Below, piece after piece: positions 34,349-41,868 of a DNA stretch of 64,000 bases; the first letter of the stretch is position 1, and each line of letters opens with the position of its first letter. The notes under the pieces were generated by a model that was given only the letters and a program-made list of their open reading frames with translations, made no database searches and had not been told where the DNA came from. The translations under genes were made by a program, and so were the position numbers. Source of the DNA: Coprousia sp963931435 (GTDB lineage: Bacteria > Actinomycetota > Coriobacteriia > Coriobacteriales > Coriobacteriaceae). The stretch is taken from positions 1,364,001-1,428,000 of the forward strand of contig OZ007012.1 of the NCBI GenBank assembly GCA_963931435.1, in the 5' to 3' direction.

Positions 34349-35339
34349 GCAGGTAGCCTCCCTTCTTCTGGTAGGAGAGGATGTCCATGAAGCTCTCGAC
34401 GCGCGTCTCGACACCGGCGGTGCCGCCCTGCGCGTCGACGGTGAGCGTGAGAATGGGCTTGCCGTGGATGCAGCGCTCGATGGCGTCGTCGGCCATGGAG
34501 TCGGGTCCGCAGGGGTAGGCGCTCATGAGCACGATGCCGTCCACGTGCTCGTGGAGCATGAGGATCGACCCGATGAGCTCGCGGTTGACGATCCAGGGGA
34601 TGGACCGGCTGAACTCGTAGCTCTTCTTGAGCGCGCGGGCGCGATCGGTCTCGTCGGCGAACAGCACGCAGGCCCCTTGCTCGCGCAGGGCGTCCTCCAC
34701 GATGCCGCCCACGAACGGGTCGTGGCTCACATAGGGATGCGCCGCCACGAGGATGGTAATCGGACGCTGCGCGGCGGGCAGCTTGACGAGTCCTTTGATG
34801 AGCTTCTCCTGCTCGCGCGCCATGCGCTCGTCATAGGTGCGCTGCGCGGCGAGGGCAGCCTTGTAGGCGCGCTTCCCCTCCTTGCGCGTGGCACCGAGCT
34901 GCGCCGCCACGCCCAGGTAGGCGTCCTCCTCGGAGGTGCCGCGCGGCTCCTCCACGCGCATCGAGATCACGCGCAGGCCCTCCCCCGCCACCGCGAAGGC
35001 GCTGACCGCGAGATCGGGCAGCGCCTGGAACTTGGTGCAGAAGGTCTCGAAGCGCCCGTAGCCCATGAGGCTCGGGATGAACACGGCGTCGCAGCGGTCC
35101 TTGAGCGCGGCCACATGTCCCATGAAGAGCTTGGAGGCCAGGCAGCACTCATCGACCGAGAGGCGGTCGCCGGTCTCGAGCGTGGCGCGATCGGACGGGG
35201 CGTCGACGACGACCTCGCGGCCGAGCTGTTCGAAGAACGTCCGCCAAGCGATACCGTAGCGGTAGTACAGAAGCGCGCGCGGTATGCCGACGCTCCGCAC
35301 GTCGGCGAACTCGGCGCGTTGGCCGAAATCCAATTGCAC
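34341..35339 (-). CDS. 2-hydroxyacyl-CoA dehydratase-like protein, subunit 2 (GTG start)
   Basis: 332-residue partner of the previous gene, same superfamily (VGIPRALLYYRYGIAWRTFF). Cys motifs VDECCLASKLFMGH, TILVAAHPYV context, and SAYPCGPDSM are the likely cluster ligands. GTG at 35339 has GGGAGG at five bases; the frame is open further upstream but with no good start. First gene of the three-gene operon with activase. The three together resemble a split version of large fused activase-dehydratase proteins known in anaerobes; substrate unknown. Confidence 0.8.
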   Translation of the reverse strand: MQLDFGQRAEFADVRSVGIPRALLYYRYGIAWRTFFEQLGREVVVDAPSDRATLETGDRLSVDECCLASKLFMGHVAALKDRCDAVFIPSLMGYGRFETFCTKFQALPDLAVSAFAVAGEGLRVISMRVEEPRGTSEEDAYLGVAAQLGATRKEGKRAYKAALAAQRTYDERMAREQEKLIKGLVKLPAAQRPITILVAAHPYVSHDPFVGGIVEDALREQGACVLFADETDRARALKKSYEFSRSIPWIVNRELIGSILMLHEHVDGIVLMSAYPCGPDSMADDAIERCIHGKPILTLTVDAQGGTAGVETRVESFMDILSYQKKGGYLHA

Positions 35340-35521
35340 GGAATCCTCCCTTCGGATAGGGCAAATGGTTATTATGCACCTTGTCAAGAGACAGAATGAC
35401 GGGCGCCGCTGTTCTTAACACGTAAAAAGAAGAATGGCACCAGAGCGGTGGCAGATGAGCGCTGGAACGCTGGCGCCGAGCTGGGGAGCATGCGGCCGGC
35501 AACCGTCGCGGCAAGAATGGA

Positions 35522-35543
35522 TCAAACGGAAGGTCAAACGGAA
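35522..35543. repeat. Tandem 10-mer TCAAACGGAA
   Basis: TCAAACGGAA occurs at 35522-35531 and 35534-35543, two bases apart, in the 220-base gap upstream of the dehydratase operon and downstream of the kinase gene. Could be a regulator site; too short to assign. Confidence 0.35.
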
Positions 35544-35562
35544 CACGTCCCCAAGCAACCCG

Positions 35563-37191
35563 TTAGCTGAGGAGCATGCGGGCGATGACGGTCGCCACGA
35601 ACGTCGCCACAGCGACGAGGACGACCACGAGCGCATCGCGTCCCCAGGGGCGACCGCCGAAGGCCGGCATGACCCGCTCGATGGGGCGCTTGTCGAGCAG
35701 CAGCCAGCCCGCGCCGATGAACCACGACATGAGCATGACGAGGTACTCCAGCGCGCGGAACCAGAAGGGCAGCACCGCGTCGGCGGGTATGGGGTCTATG
35801 ACGGCGTTGACGCAGCCGACGCCCACGAGCAAGACGACCGCGACGACGAGGAAGTCCCAGATGAGGCCCAACGCCAGCGGCACGCGCTCCAACTCCGCGC
35901 GCAGAGCGGCGGAGAGATCAAGGAGCCGCCGCTCGAAGGCGTGGAGGAGATAGAGCGGCGAGGGAAGCGCGGGAGCGGGCTGCGGGCCGCTGGAAGCAGG
36001 GACGGACGGCACCTGGGAGCCCGCCCGCGCAGGAGCCGCGGACGCAGACCGCAGGCCACGGGAAGCGGGAACAGGCGAATCGGATGATGCCTGAAGAGAT
36101 GCCGACGCGAGAACGGCGGATCGACGCGACGGACCCGCTGAAGCCCGGGGCATCATCGGCTCGGACGCCGAAGATCGCAGCGGTGGGACCGAGGACGCGG
36201 GCTGCGGCGGCAGATCCACCGACACGGCCGCTCCCGCCGCAGCGGTTGAAGCGACGCCATCGCCCCCGGAGACGAGACGCGCCGCACCCCCGGCGCCGGG
36301 GACGCCGGCCTCGTGCAGGAACGCGGCGCGCAGCTCACGGGCCGACGCATAACGCGCGGCGGGATCGAGCGCGGTGGCGCGCGCCATGACGCGAGCCAGT
36401 CCCTCCCCCATCACCGGCGCGAGCTCGCCCGCGCCGCGGCGGCGGGTGGGCTCCGCCCCGGTCATGCAGAACTCCAGAAGGCGCCCCAGGGCATAGACGT
36501 CGCTGCGCACATCGGTCTGCCCGAACCCGTACTGCTCGGGCGGAGCGTAGGCGCGCGTGCCCAGGTGCACCGTGTCGTGGTCGGCCCCGGCACGCACCTG
36601 CCGCGCGATGCCCAGGTCGATGAGGAAGAGCCCACGCGAGGCGACGATGACGTTCTGGGGCTTGAGATCGCGGTGCACGAGCGGCGGCAGCGTTGCATCG
36701 TGCAGCTCGGACACCGCGTCGCACAGGCCCGGGAAGACGGCGCGCGCGAACCCGGCGGGATCTCCGGCAGTGAGCGCGGCGAAGCGGCGCTGCGCGTATG
36801 CCAGCAGGGTCTCGCCGGGGACGTGCTCGCACACCACCACGAGCTCGACGGAGGTCTTGTAGCAATCGAAGATGAGGGGCAGGTGCCGAAACCTCTGACC
36901 GGCGCGCTGCAGGCGCCAGAGCGTCTCGTAAGCGGCGCCAACCCCGCTCTCCAAGGGGATGCGCTTGCGCACCATGGGGCCGAGCGCGCCGCCACCAGCG
37001 CCCTGAAAGCAGACGAGCTCCGTCACCGCGCCGACCCCGTCTGCGGCGCCGCCCAAGACCTCGATCACATGGTAATCATCGGCACAGGCAAGGGAGCCCA
37101 GGTAGCGGGCGAGATCATCGGCCCCGTCCCCGCAAGACGGATCGTCCATGCGGAGATCTGGGACCGGATCGTTGTCGAGAGGCGTCTTCAT
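35563..37191 (-). CDS. Membrane Ser/Thr protein kinase (Hanks type)
   Basis: 542 residues. Kinase domain about residues 40-285: ATP-anchoring region RKRIPLESG, catalytic VHRDLKPQNVIV, DLGIAR (a DFG variant, DLG), and GTRAYAPPEQYGFG. A 150-residue Pro/Ala/Ser linker leads to three C-terminal membrane segments (about 430-540). ATG at 37191 has no ribosome site, but an extended -10 (TGC TATGAT, 37207-37199) ends eight bases before it, so translation from a leaderless mRNA is likely. The frame is open 29 codons upstream. A paired Xre regulator gene lies upstream. Confidence 0.85.
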   Translation of the reverse strand: MKTPLDNDPVPDLRMDDPSCGDGADDLARYLGSLACADDYHVIEVLGGAADGVGAVTELVCFQGAGGGALGPMVRKRIPLESGVGAAYETLWRLQRAGQRFRHLPLIFDCYKTSVELVVVCEHVPGETLLAYAQRRFAALTAGDPAGFARAVFPGLCDAVSELHDATLPPLVHRDLKPQNVIVASRGLFLIDLGIARQVRAGADHDTVHLGTRAYAPPEQYGFGQTDVRSDVYALGRLLEFCMTGAEPTRRRGAGELAPVMGEGLARVMARATALDPAARYASARELRAAFLHEAGVPGAGGAARLVSGGDGVASTAAAGAAVSVDLPPQPASSVPPLRSSASEPMMPRASAGPSRRSAVLASASLQASSDSPVPASRGLRSASAAPARAGSQVPSVPASSGPQPAPALPSPLYLLHAFERRLLDLSAALRAELERVPLALGLIWDFLVVAVVLLVGVGCVNAVIDPIPADAVLPFWFRALEYLVMLMSWFIGAGWLLLDKRPIERVMPAFGGRPWGRDALVVVLVAVATFVATVIARMLLS

Positions 37192-37198
37192 GATCGGC

Positions 37199-37207
37199 AT
37201 CATAGCA
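37199..37207 (-). promoter_or_regulatory. Extended -10 promoter predicting a leaderless kinase mRNA
   Basis: Read on the minus strand, TGC plus TATGAT; hexamer 37204-37199. Eight bases later is the A of the ATG at 37191, so transcription probably begins at the start codon itself. Confidence 0.45.
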
Positions 37208-37270
37208 GAGCCCGGTGCGGCGCGGATCGGCTCGAGCGGCGGAGCCGGCGGACGAGCCGGGCGCGGGCGC

Positions 37271-37810
37271 TCAGGCACCCAGCGTGGGCTCGTCCCAGCG
37301 GTACAACTCCTCGTCCACGCGCTGCAGCGTGTAGCCCCGATCGATGCAGAAGGTGATGATCGCGTCGCGGCGGTCCTTGCAGTAGAGCTCGTTGACGCCC
37401 GCCGCCTTGAGCAGCCGGCCCGTCTCCACCAGGTCGCAGCGCAGGGCGAGGGCGAGCTGGAGCACCTTGTCGCGCGAGGGGTTGCGCTGACCCTTGAAGA
37501 TCTGGTAGCCGAAGGTCTCGTTGATGCCGGCGGCGCGCACCACGTCGGCGCGCTTGAGCCCCTTCTTGTCCAGCAGCTGGTTGAGGTAGTCGGCGAGCGA
37601 GCGATGGCCGATGCCGTGCGCTTCGGTGAAGGCGATGGGGCTCGGCGAGGCGAGCAGCTCCCGCAGCAGCTCCTCGGTCAGTGGCTCCTCAGCCGTTGTC
37701 CCGATGGCGGATCCGGCGTCTCCCACAACAGTGAGATGGCCTGATTTGCCAGAGCGTCCGGGAGCGCCAGACGAAGCGCCACATCCCTGCCGACCAGGAT
37801 CTACAAGCAT
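37271..37810 (-). CDS. Xre-type helix-turn-helix regulator
   Basis: 179-residue protein with an Xre/Cro HTH in its centre (about residues 85-135: KRADVVRAAGINETFGYQIFKG and RNPSRDKVLQLALALR). N-terminal 50 residues are Gly/Ser-rich and unstructured; the C-terminal region (YCKDRRDAIITFCIDRGYTL) is conserved-looking but unassigned. The ATG at 37810 follows GGAG and is preferred to the longer open frame. It lies 79 bases upstream of the Ser/Thr kinase gene on the same strand, a likely partner pair in which the kinase could act on this regulator. Confidence 0.75.
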   Translation of the reverse strand: MLVDPGRQGCGASSGAPGRSGKSGHLTVVGDAGSAIGTTAEEPLTEELLRELLASPSPIAFTEAHGIGHRSLADYLNQLLDKKGLKRADVVRAAGINETFGYQIFKGQRNPSRDKVLQLALALRCDLVETGRLLKAAGVNELYCKDRRDAIITFCIDRGYTLQRVDEELYRWDEPTLGA

Positions 37811-38001
37811 CTTCCAGCACTCCTTCGAACCCCCGCCCGATACCGTCCCCTGCACGATACCACGTCGGATCCGACGCTTGACGCGCGACCGGGCCCGTGT
37901 CTCGCGAGCCCGGTCGTGTCCGCGGTCCTCGTTGCGCGGATGCAGCGACCAGCGCTTCCCCCTTGCCATCGATTCCGCTTGTCCCAAAGCCTTGCGAACG
38001 G

Positions 38002-38100
38002 CTACCGCTCACACGCCGTGCGCTGCGCCTTGCGCATCTGGGCAAAGGCAACGCCGGGAACCATCGCGATGATGAGCGGAATGTTCTTCTTCTCTTTCAT
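38002..38100 (-). CDS. Putative small membrane peptide, 32 residues
   Basis: Short ORF MKEKKNIPLIIAMVPGVAF with a basic tail (RKAQRTACER). One hydrophobic stretch of about 13 residues. AAGGGGGATTCC precedes the ATG at good spacing. It lies 60 bases downstream of the DUF4352 lipoprotein on the same strand. Weak evidence; could be non-coding. Confidence 0.35.
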   Translation of the reverse strand: MKEKKNIPLIIAMVPGVAFAQMRKAQRTACER

Positions 38101-38160
38101 GGAATCCCCCTTGTTCCACACCGGGCAGACCCGTCGGGCAGACCGGATCGCGCTCGACGG

Positions 38161-38697
38161 CTAGGCGAGGTTCCAGCTCGCCGTGGGCTCGTCGTCAAGC
38201 AGGGTGTTGGCAAAGTAGAGAAGCTTCTGGGTACCGCCCTTGAAGTACATGTTGCCCGAGACCGTACCGCCCGCGGCAAGTGACCCCGAGTTCAGCTGGT
38301 CGGTGCACTCGGAGTAGTAGACCGTGGATTCCTGGGCGCCGTTGGCGTCCTCGCCCTTCCAGTCGTAGGGGTTGTAGTTGGCGGTGTCCTCGCCGCCGTT
38401 GACGTAGGTAACGTGCACGCCAACGATAGCCGACCCGTCGTAGTTGACGAGGCTCGTGTCTACCGAGTCGACCGTGATGGTGAGGCCGTTATCGAGCTCG
38501 GCCGAGGTGCCCACGGCAAGGTCGAGCGTGCTCGGCGCCTCCTGCTCCTGCGCGGGTGCGTCCCCGCCGCTCGACGCATCGTCGCCGCAGCCCGTGAGGG
38601 CCACCGGCGCGATGCAAAGCGCCGCCGCAAGACCCGCAACAACCGCACGACGCCCAAAGCTCTTTCCAACCCAAACGCTCTTGCCCATCCCTATCAC
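38161..38697 (-). CDS. DUF4352-like lipoprotein (GTG start)
   Basis: 178-residue exported lipoprotein. Signal peptide about 1-36 ending in the lipobox LTGC. An acidic/Ser/Gly linker is followed by an immunoglobulin-like DUF4352 domain (about 60-178; LDLAVGTSAELDNGLTITV, IVGVHVTYVNGGEDTANYNP, LAAGGTVSGNMYFKGG). The GTG at 38697 is three codons ahead of an ATG at 38688; either is possible. Function unknown; such domains are common on surface lipoproteins of Gram-positive gut bacteria. It marks the left border of the accessory region. Confidence 0.8.
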   Translation of the reverse strand: MIGMGKSVWVGKSFGRRAVVAGLAAALCIAPVALTGCGDDASSGGDAPAQEQEAPSTLDLAVGTSAELDNGLTITVDSVDTSLVNYDGSAIVGVHVTYVNGGEDTANYNPYDWKGEDANGAQESTVYYSECTDQLNSGSLAAGGTVSGNMYFKGGTQKLLYFANTLLDDEPTASWNLA

Positions 38698-39011
38698 CCA
38701 TTTCTCTCGAGGGAACGCAACGTAGGCCCCAGCATAGGGATTCGAGGGGTGGGTTTCATTAGCTCCGAGCTAATTTAGGCGATGCGGACCGGCTCAGTAC
38801 GGGCGGCCCGCATCCAGGCAACGGGGTGCGAGGGCGTCCTCGTGCGCCCCTTTGCGAAGTGTCGAGAGGCGCGGTCGGCGCGCCCTCATGCGAACAGTCC
38901 GCCGATGAGCAAGACGTAGCTCTCCGCGAGCCGTCGGGGGTCGTCCGCAAAGCCCTCGCGCGCAACGGGAATCCGCGGCGACGAGGCTCCGCTCTCGCGC
39001 TGGAACTGCCC
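38698..39011. other. Intergenic gap, no clear gene
   Basis: No credible ORF with a start and ribosome site. On the minus strand the frame after the Abi stop (38890-39011) stays open and reads Arg/Ala-rich, ending YVLLIGGLFA then TGA; it may be decayed coding sequence from the mobile region. Nothing can be assigned. Confidence 0.3.
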
Positions 39012-39857
39012 CTACGTCCTCGGGATGATCGCCCTGGACGTAGGGGCGCCCATCCTGCTCATCCAGTCCTTCGGGAAACCCATGGGGATAAGGCTGACGG
39101 AAGGATGTTGTTCGATGCAGGAGGCAAGCTCATCCAGGAGCGACTCCCATTCCTCAGACCAAGACTTCTCGTATATTCTGCGAATCACGAGGAAGGTCGG
39201 GAACTGCTTGCTCATGTCGCGTCGTCTGACGCACTTCTCGTCCCTCTTCAGGAGAGCGGAACGGATGGTCATCACGCGGTTGTAGAAGCGGTCGTGGTGG
39301 GCGGCAATATTGCGGACCGTGGTCAGATGGTGCATCCAGCTTCTCAGGTAGTACGGCTTTGTGCCAAAGGCTTCCGCGACCTCCGCCTGAACCCCTCTCG
39401 AGCTGTCGCTGGTGCCCGTGTCGGGGTCGAGGTTCCCGTAGAGCATCGAGAGCGTGCCAAGCGACATGCACTCCACCGCTGCCCAAACCGGCAGCTTTCC
39501 GTACCTCAGCTTAATCTCAACGGGTGCTATCGCGCGCCAGAGCCACGTGCGAAGTCCACGATCGAGCTGGTAGATCTCCCAAATGTCATCGAAACTCGCG
39601 CCCTCGATGAAGGAACCGTCCCGCTCGAGCGTGAGCCAGTAGCCGCGGAGCCGATAGTAGTTCAGGTCGCGCAGCCGGGCGATGGCAAGCCCCTCGTCGG
39701 CAACGGCGAGGCCTCGCCCCTTCATTTTGGAGAGCTGCTCGACGTAGGTCGTTGCTTCTGGAAGCGGAGAAAAAGATGACCCCGCCTGGTTCGCTGCGTT
39801 GCCGCTCGCGTGCGGGGTACTGTCGATATGGTTTATACCACCATCGGCCAATTTCAA
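39012..39857 (-). CDS. Abi_2 (AbiD/AbiF-like) abortive-infection protein, internally shortened, TTG start
   Basis: 281-residue Abi_2 protein, a phage-defence (abortive infection) family with a HEPN-type fold. Family blocks: QLSKMKGRGLAVADEGLA, DLNYYRLRGYWLTL, DDIWEIYQLDRGLRTWLW, LPVWAAVECMSLGTLS, and the RNIAAHHDRFYNR motif typical of HEPN ribonucleases. Between EIKLRYG and LPVWAAVE about 60-70 residues that relatives have are absent, suggesting an internal deletion. No ATG precedes the first block; TTG at 39857 (GAGGA 10 bases upstream) is the best start. It sits beside a truncated phage capsid gene. Confidence 0.78.
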   Translation of the reverse strand: MKLADGGINHIDSTPHASGNAANQAGSSFSPLPEATTYVEQLSKMKGRGLAVADEGLAIARLRDLNYYRLRGYWLTLERDGSFIEGASFDDIWEIYQLDRGLRTWLWRAIAPVEIKLRYGKLPVWAAVECMSLGTLSMLYGNLDPDTGTSDSSRGVQAEVAEAFGTKPYYLRSWMHHLTTVRNIAAHHDRFYNRVMTIRSALLKRDEKCVRRRDMSKQFPTFLVIRRIYEKSWSEEWESLLDELASCIEQHPSVSLIPMGFPKDWMSRMGAPTSRAIIPRT

Positions 39858-39965
39858 GCAAGGCGAGTCCTCGCGGTGCTCGGCAACGGGATCGAGCGAT
39901 GAGCGCCGTCATGAGGTCAGATGGCAGCACTGTCATCTTAAAGAACTCTTCTTGCGAATTGACAA

Positions 39966-39995
39966 GTTGAGGCGGAACTCCTCGTGGGCCAGTGG
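39966..39995 (-). pseudogene. Scrap of a large-terminase C-terminal region
   Basis: Nineteen bases (TTGAGGCGGAACTCCTCGT) match the terL gene at 53230-53248 exactly and continue with drifted similarity; the minus frame reads PLAHEEFRL, parallel to PLAYEEFRLKEYD in TerL. No start, no continuous frame. Confidence 0.4.
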
Positions 39996-40010
39996 TGGCT
40001 GCTTTTACCT

Positions 40011-40045
40011 CCATCTTTTTACCGTTACTGGCAGTAAAAAGATGG
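40011..40045. repeat. Palindrome truncating the capsid gene
   Basis: CCATCTTTTTAC (40011-40022) pairs with 40034-40045 around an 11-base loop. The last residues of the capsid ORF (PSFYCQ) are encoded by it, so it marks an insertion or recombination joint. It could also terminate transcription. Confidence 0.6.
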
Positions 40046-40381
40046 TGGCGTGCGCTGCAGCTCGGAGCCGGCGGCGACGAAGCGGTCGAGCACGCCCGCC
40101 TCCTCCGCGTCTATCATGTCGGCCAGCAGTCTGATGCCGCGGTCGTAGTTGAACGTCTTGGTCTCGAACTCGTAGGTGATCGAGCCCGTCTTGTTCCCCA
40201 CGTTGCGCGTGTAGTCGCCGAGCCCCGAGACCTGGATCTTCGGGATCATGATCTCCTTGGCGTTGCGCCCGGCGCGCACCATGCGGCGCGGCGAGTTCAG
40301 GCACGTCGAGCACGCGGCCCTCTTGTAGACCTCGTCTAGGACGGCGGTGTAGTTCCTGGTGTAGGCGATGCTGTTTGCCAT
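40025..40381 (-). pseudogene. Phage major capsid protein, N-terminal fragment
   Basis: 118 residues beginning MANSIAYTRNYTAVLDEVYK, then IQVSGLGDYTRNVGNKTG, LLADMIDAEEAGVLDRFVAAG and SELQRT, the start of a siphovirus-type major capsid protein of about 300 residues. The remainder is missing: after QRT the frame enters a palindrome and stops. ATG at 40381, directly downstream of the scaffold gene. Non-functional as capsid. Confidence 0.8.
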
Positions 40382-40384
40382 CAG

Positions 40385-40909
40385 TTACTCCTCGCTCTCG
40401 GGAATGCCGGCGATCTTGCGCCAGCGGCTCATCTGCGTGGACTCGTCGGCCCCGGCGGCGCCGGCGCTCGGGAGCCCCGTCGCGCCCGCGGGCGCGGGGG
40501 CGGGAGGCGCCGAGAAGAGCCACGGCTCGGCTGCCTTCAGCTTCTCGACGTCGTCGTGGTCTGCGAGGAGCGCACGGACGGCCTTGACGTTGCGCGCGCC
40601 CGCGAGCTGCAGCTCGAAGCCGACGCGCTCCTCGTCGCCCCTGCGGCGCAGCTCGTCCATCTCGGCGCGCAGCTTCTCGGCGCCCTCGGCGGTCTTCGCG
40701 GCCTCCGCGATCTCGCCCTCCAGCTCCGCGATGCGTTCGTCGCACTCCTTCAGAGCCGCCTCGTAGTCTGCGCGCGCCTTGGCAGCCGCGTCGCCGCCGG
40801 CAGCTGCGCTCACCTGCGCCTGCGACGCCTCGCCCTGGTCGTCGCGCTGCGACGCCTGCTGCTGCGCGCCCTGTTCCTCGAACTTCGCCTCGTCCTGCAA
40901 GCCATCCAT
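40385..40909 (-). CDS. Phage scaffolding protein
   Basis: 174-residue, Glu/Ala-rich, strongly coiled-coil protein (AKARADYEAALKECDERIAE, EGAEKLRAEMDELRRRGDEE) with the family pattern GFELQLAGARNVKAVRALL near its middle. It resembles capsid-assembly scaffolds of the GP20/DUF4355 type. The capsid gene begins three bases after its stop, the normal phage arrangement. The start at 40909 is MDGLQDEAKFEEQ. Appears intact although its capsid partner is not. Confidence 0.8.
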   Translation of the reverse strand: MDGLQDEAKFEEQGAQQQASQRDDQGEASQAQVSAAAGGDAAAKARADYEAALKECDERIAELEGEIAEAAKTAEGAEKLRAEMDELRRRGDEERVGFELQLAGARNVKAVRALLADHDDVEKLKAAEPWLFSAPPAPAPAGATGLPSAGAAGADESTQMSRWRKIAGIPESEE

Positions 40910-40954
40910 CTGCCTGTCCTCTCACTCAGGCGGGCATAGAAAATGCCCGCACCT

Positions 40955-40986
40955 TATCGGTACGGGCATCATCGATGGATGTCACA
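40955..40986. terminator. Hairpin at the scaffold/ABC operon junction
   Basis: ATGCCCG...ACC pairs with GGT...CGGGCAT (about 40960-40971 with 40977-40987) around a short AT loop. It lies between the phage scaffold start and the neighbouring permease gene; role uncertain. Confidence 0.35.
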
Positions 40987-41090
40987 AGATGGAAATCGCA
41001 TGTGGCGGGAGGGGTTGTCCGCTAGGCTTCTGGCCGCGCGCCTCCCGTTGCCGGCCCCTACTGCGAAGTCGTTACCCGCTCAGCGAGGCC

Positions 41091-41867
41091 CTACGCCCTC
41101 TTCCGAATAGCGACGAAGGCGACCGCGAGTTCGGCCACCGCGGTGACCGCGGCGAAGAGCGCCTGCGCGGGAAGCTGCGCGGCGGTCCCGATACCGCAGA
41201 CGATGGCCAAGGCTCCCATGTGCGTTGGAACGGGCGCGCCCGACATCTGGGCGACGAGGCCGGCGACCGCGAGGACGATCACCGCCGTCGCGGCGACGGG
41301 CCCGACGCCGAGCAGGACGAACGCCGCCACGGAGAGGCACGCGAGGCTCGCCGCGACGAGCGCCGCGACCGCGAGGCGCGGGAGGAGCTCCTCCGCGACG
41401 GCCGCCGGCGCCGCGCCGGACGCCGCCCCGAGCGCGCACGCGGCGACAAGGCTCATGGCGGTGAAGGGCACGGCGACGCCGGCGGAGACGATGGCGGCGC
41501 TGCGGGCGAGCCATGCCCCGCGCCGCGCCCCACGGGCGAACGATACGGCTGCGGCGCCGCTCGAGAACCCCTCGCGCAGCACGAGATAGGCGACCGCGAC
41601 CGCCGCGACGGGGAGCACGGCCGCGTGCGCGAGCGCAGCGGCGGCAACCGCCTCCGCAGCGCCGCAACCGGATACCCCTGCGGTGTAGGCGGGGTCGGGC
41701 AAGAAGCCGAAGACCTCGCCGGATGCGGTGAAGCCCGCGGCCCAGGCGCCCGCGCCGGCGAGCAGGTAGAGCGCCGCCGCGGCGGAGACCCAGGCGACCA
41801 CGGCGAGCGGTGCCCCGCTCGCGAGCGCCACGCGTGCCTGGGCGACCAGGGGTTTCGATCGTGCCAT
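41091..41867 (-). CDS. ABC transporter permease (ABC-2-like), second
   Basis: 258-residue integral membrane protein with six hydrophobic segments (for example LAVVAWVSAAAALYLLAGAG, AVLPVAAVAVAYLVL, AVAALVAASLACLSVAAFVLL, VAATAVIVLAVAGLVA). AAGGAGG six bases before the ATG at 41867. It begins one base after the stop of the other permease gene, and both follow an ABC ATPase; together they would form an exporter or a resistance/immunity pump. Substrate unknown. Confidence 0.78.
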   Translation of the reverse strand: MARSKPLVAQARVALASGAPLAVVAWVSAAAALYLLAGAGAWAAGFTASGEVFGFLPDPAYTAGVSGCGAAEAVAAAALAHAAVLPVAAVAVAYLVLREGFSSGAAAVSFARGARRGAWLARSAAIVSAGVAVPFTAMSLVAACALGAASGAAPAAVAEELLPRLAVAALVAASLACLSVAAFVLLGVGPVAATAVIVLAVAGLVAQMSGAPVPTHMGALAIVCGIGTAAQLPAQALFAAVTAVAELAVAFVAIRKRA

Positions 41868-41868
41868 G

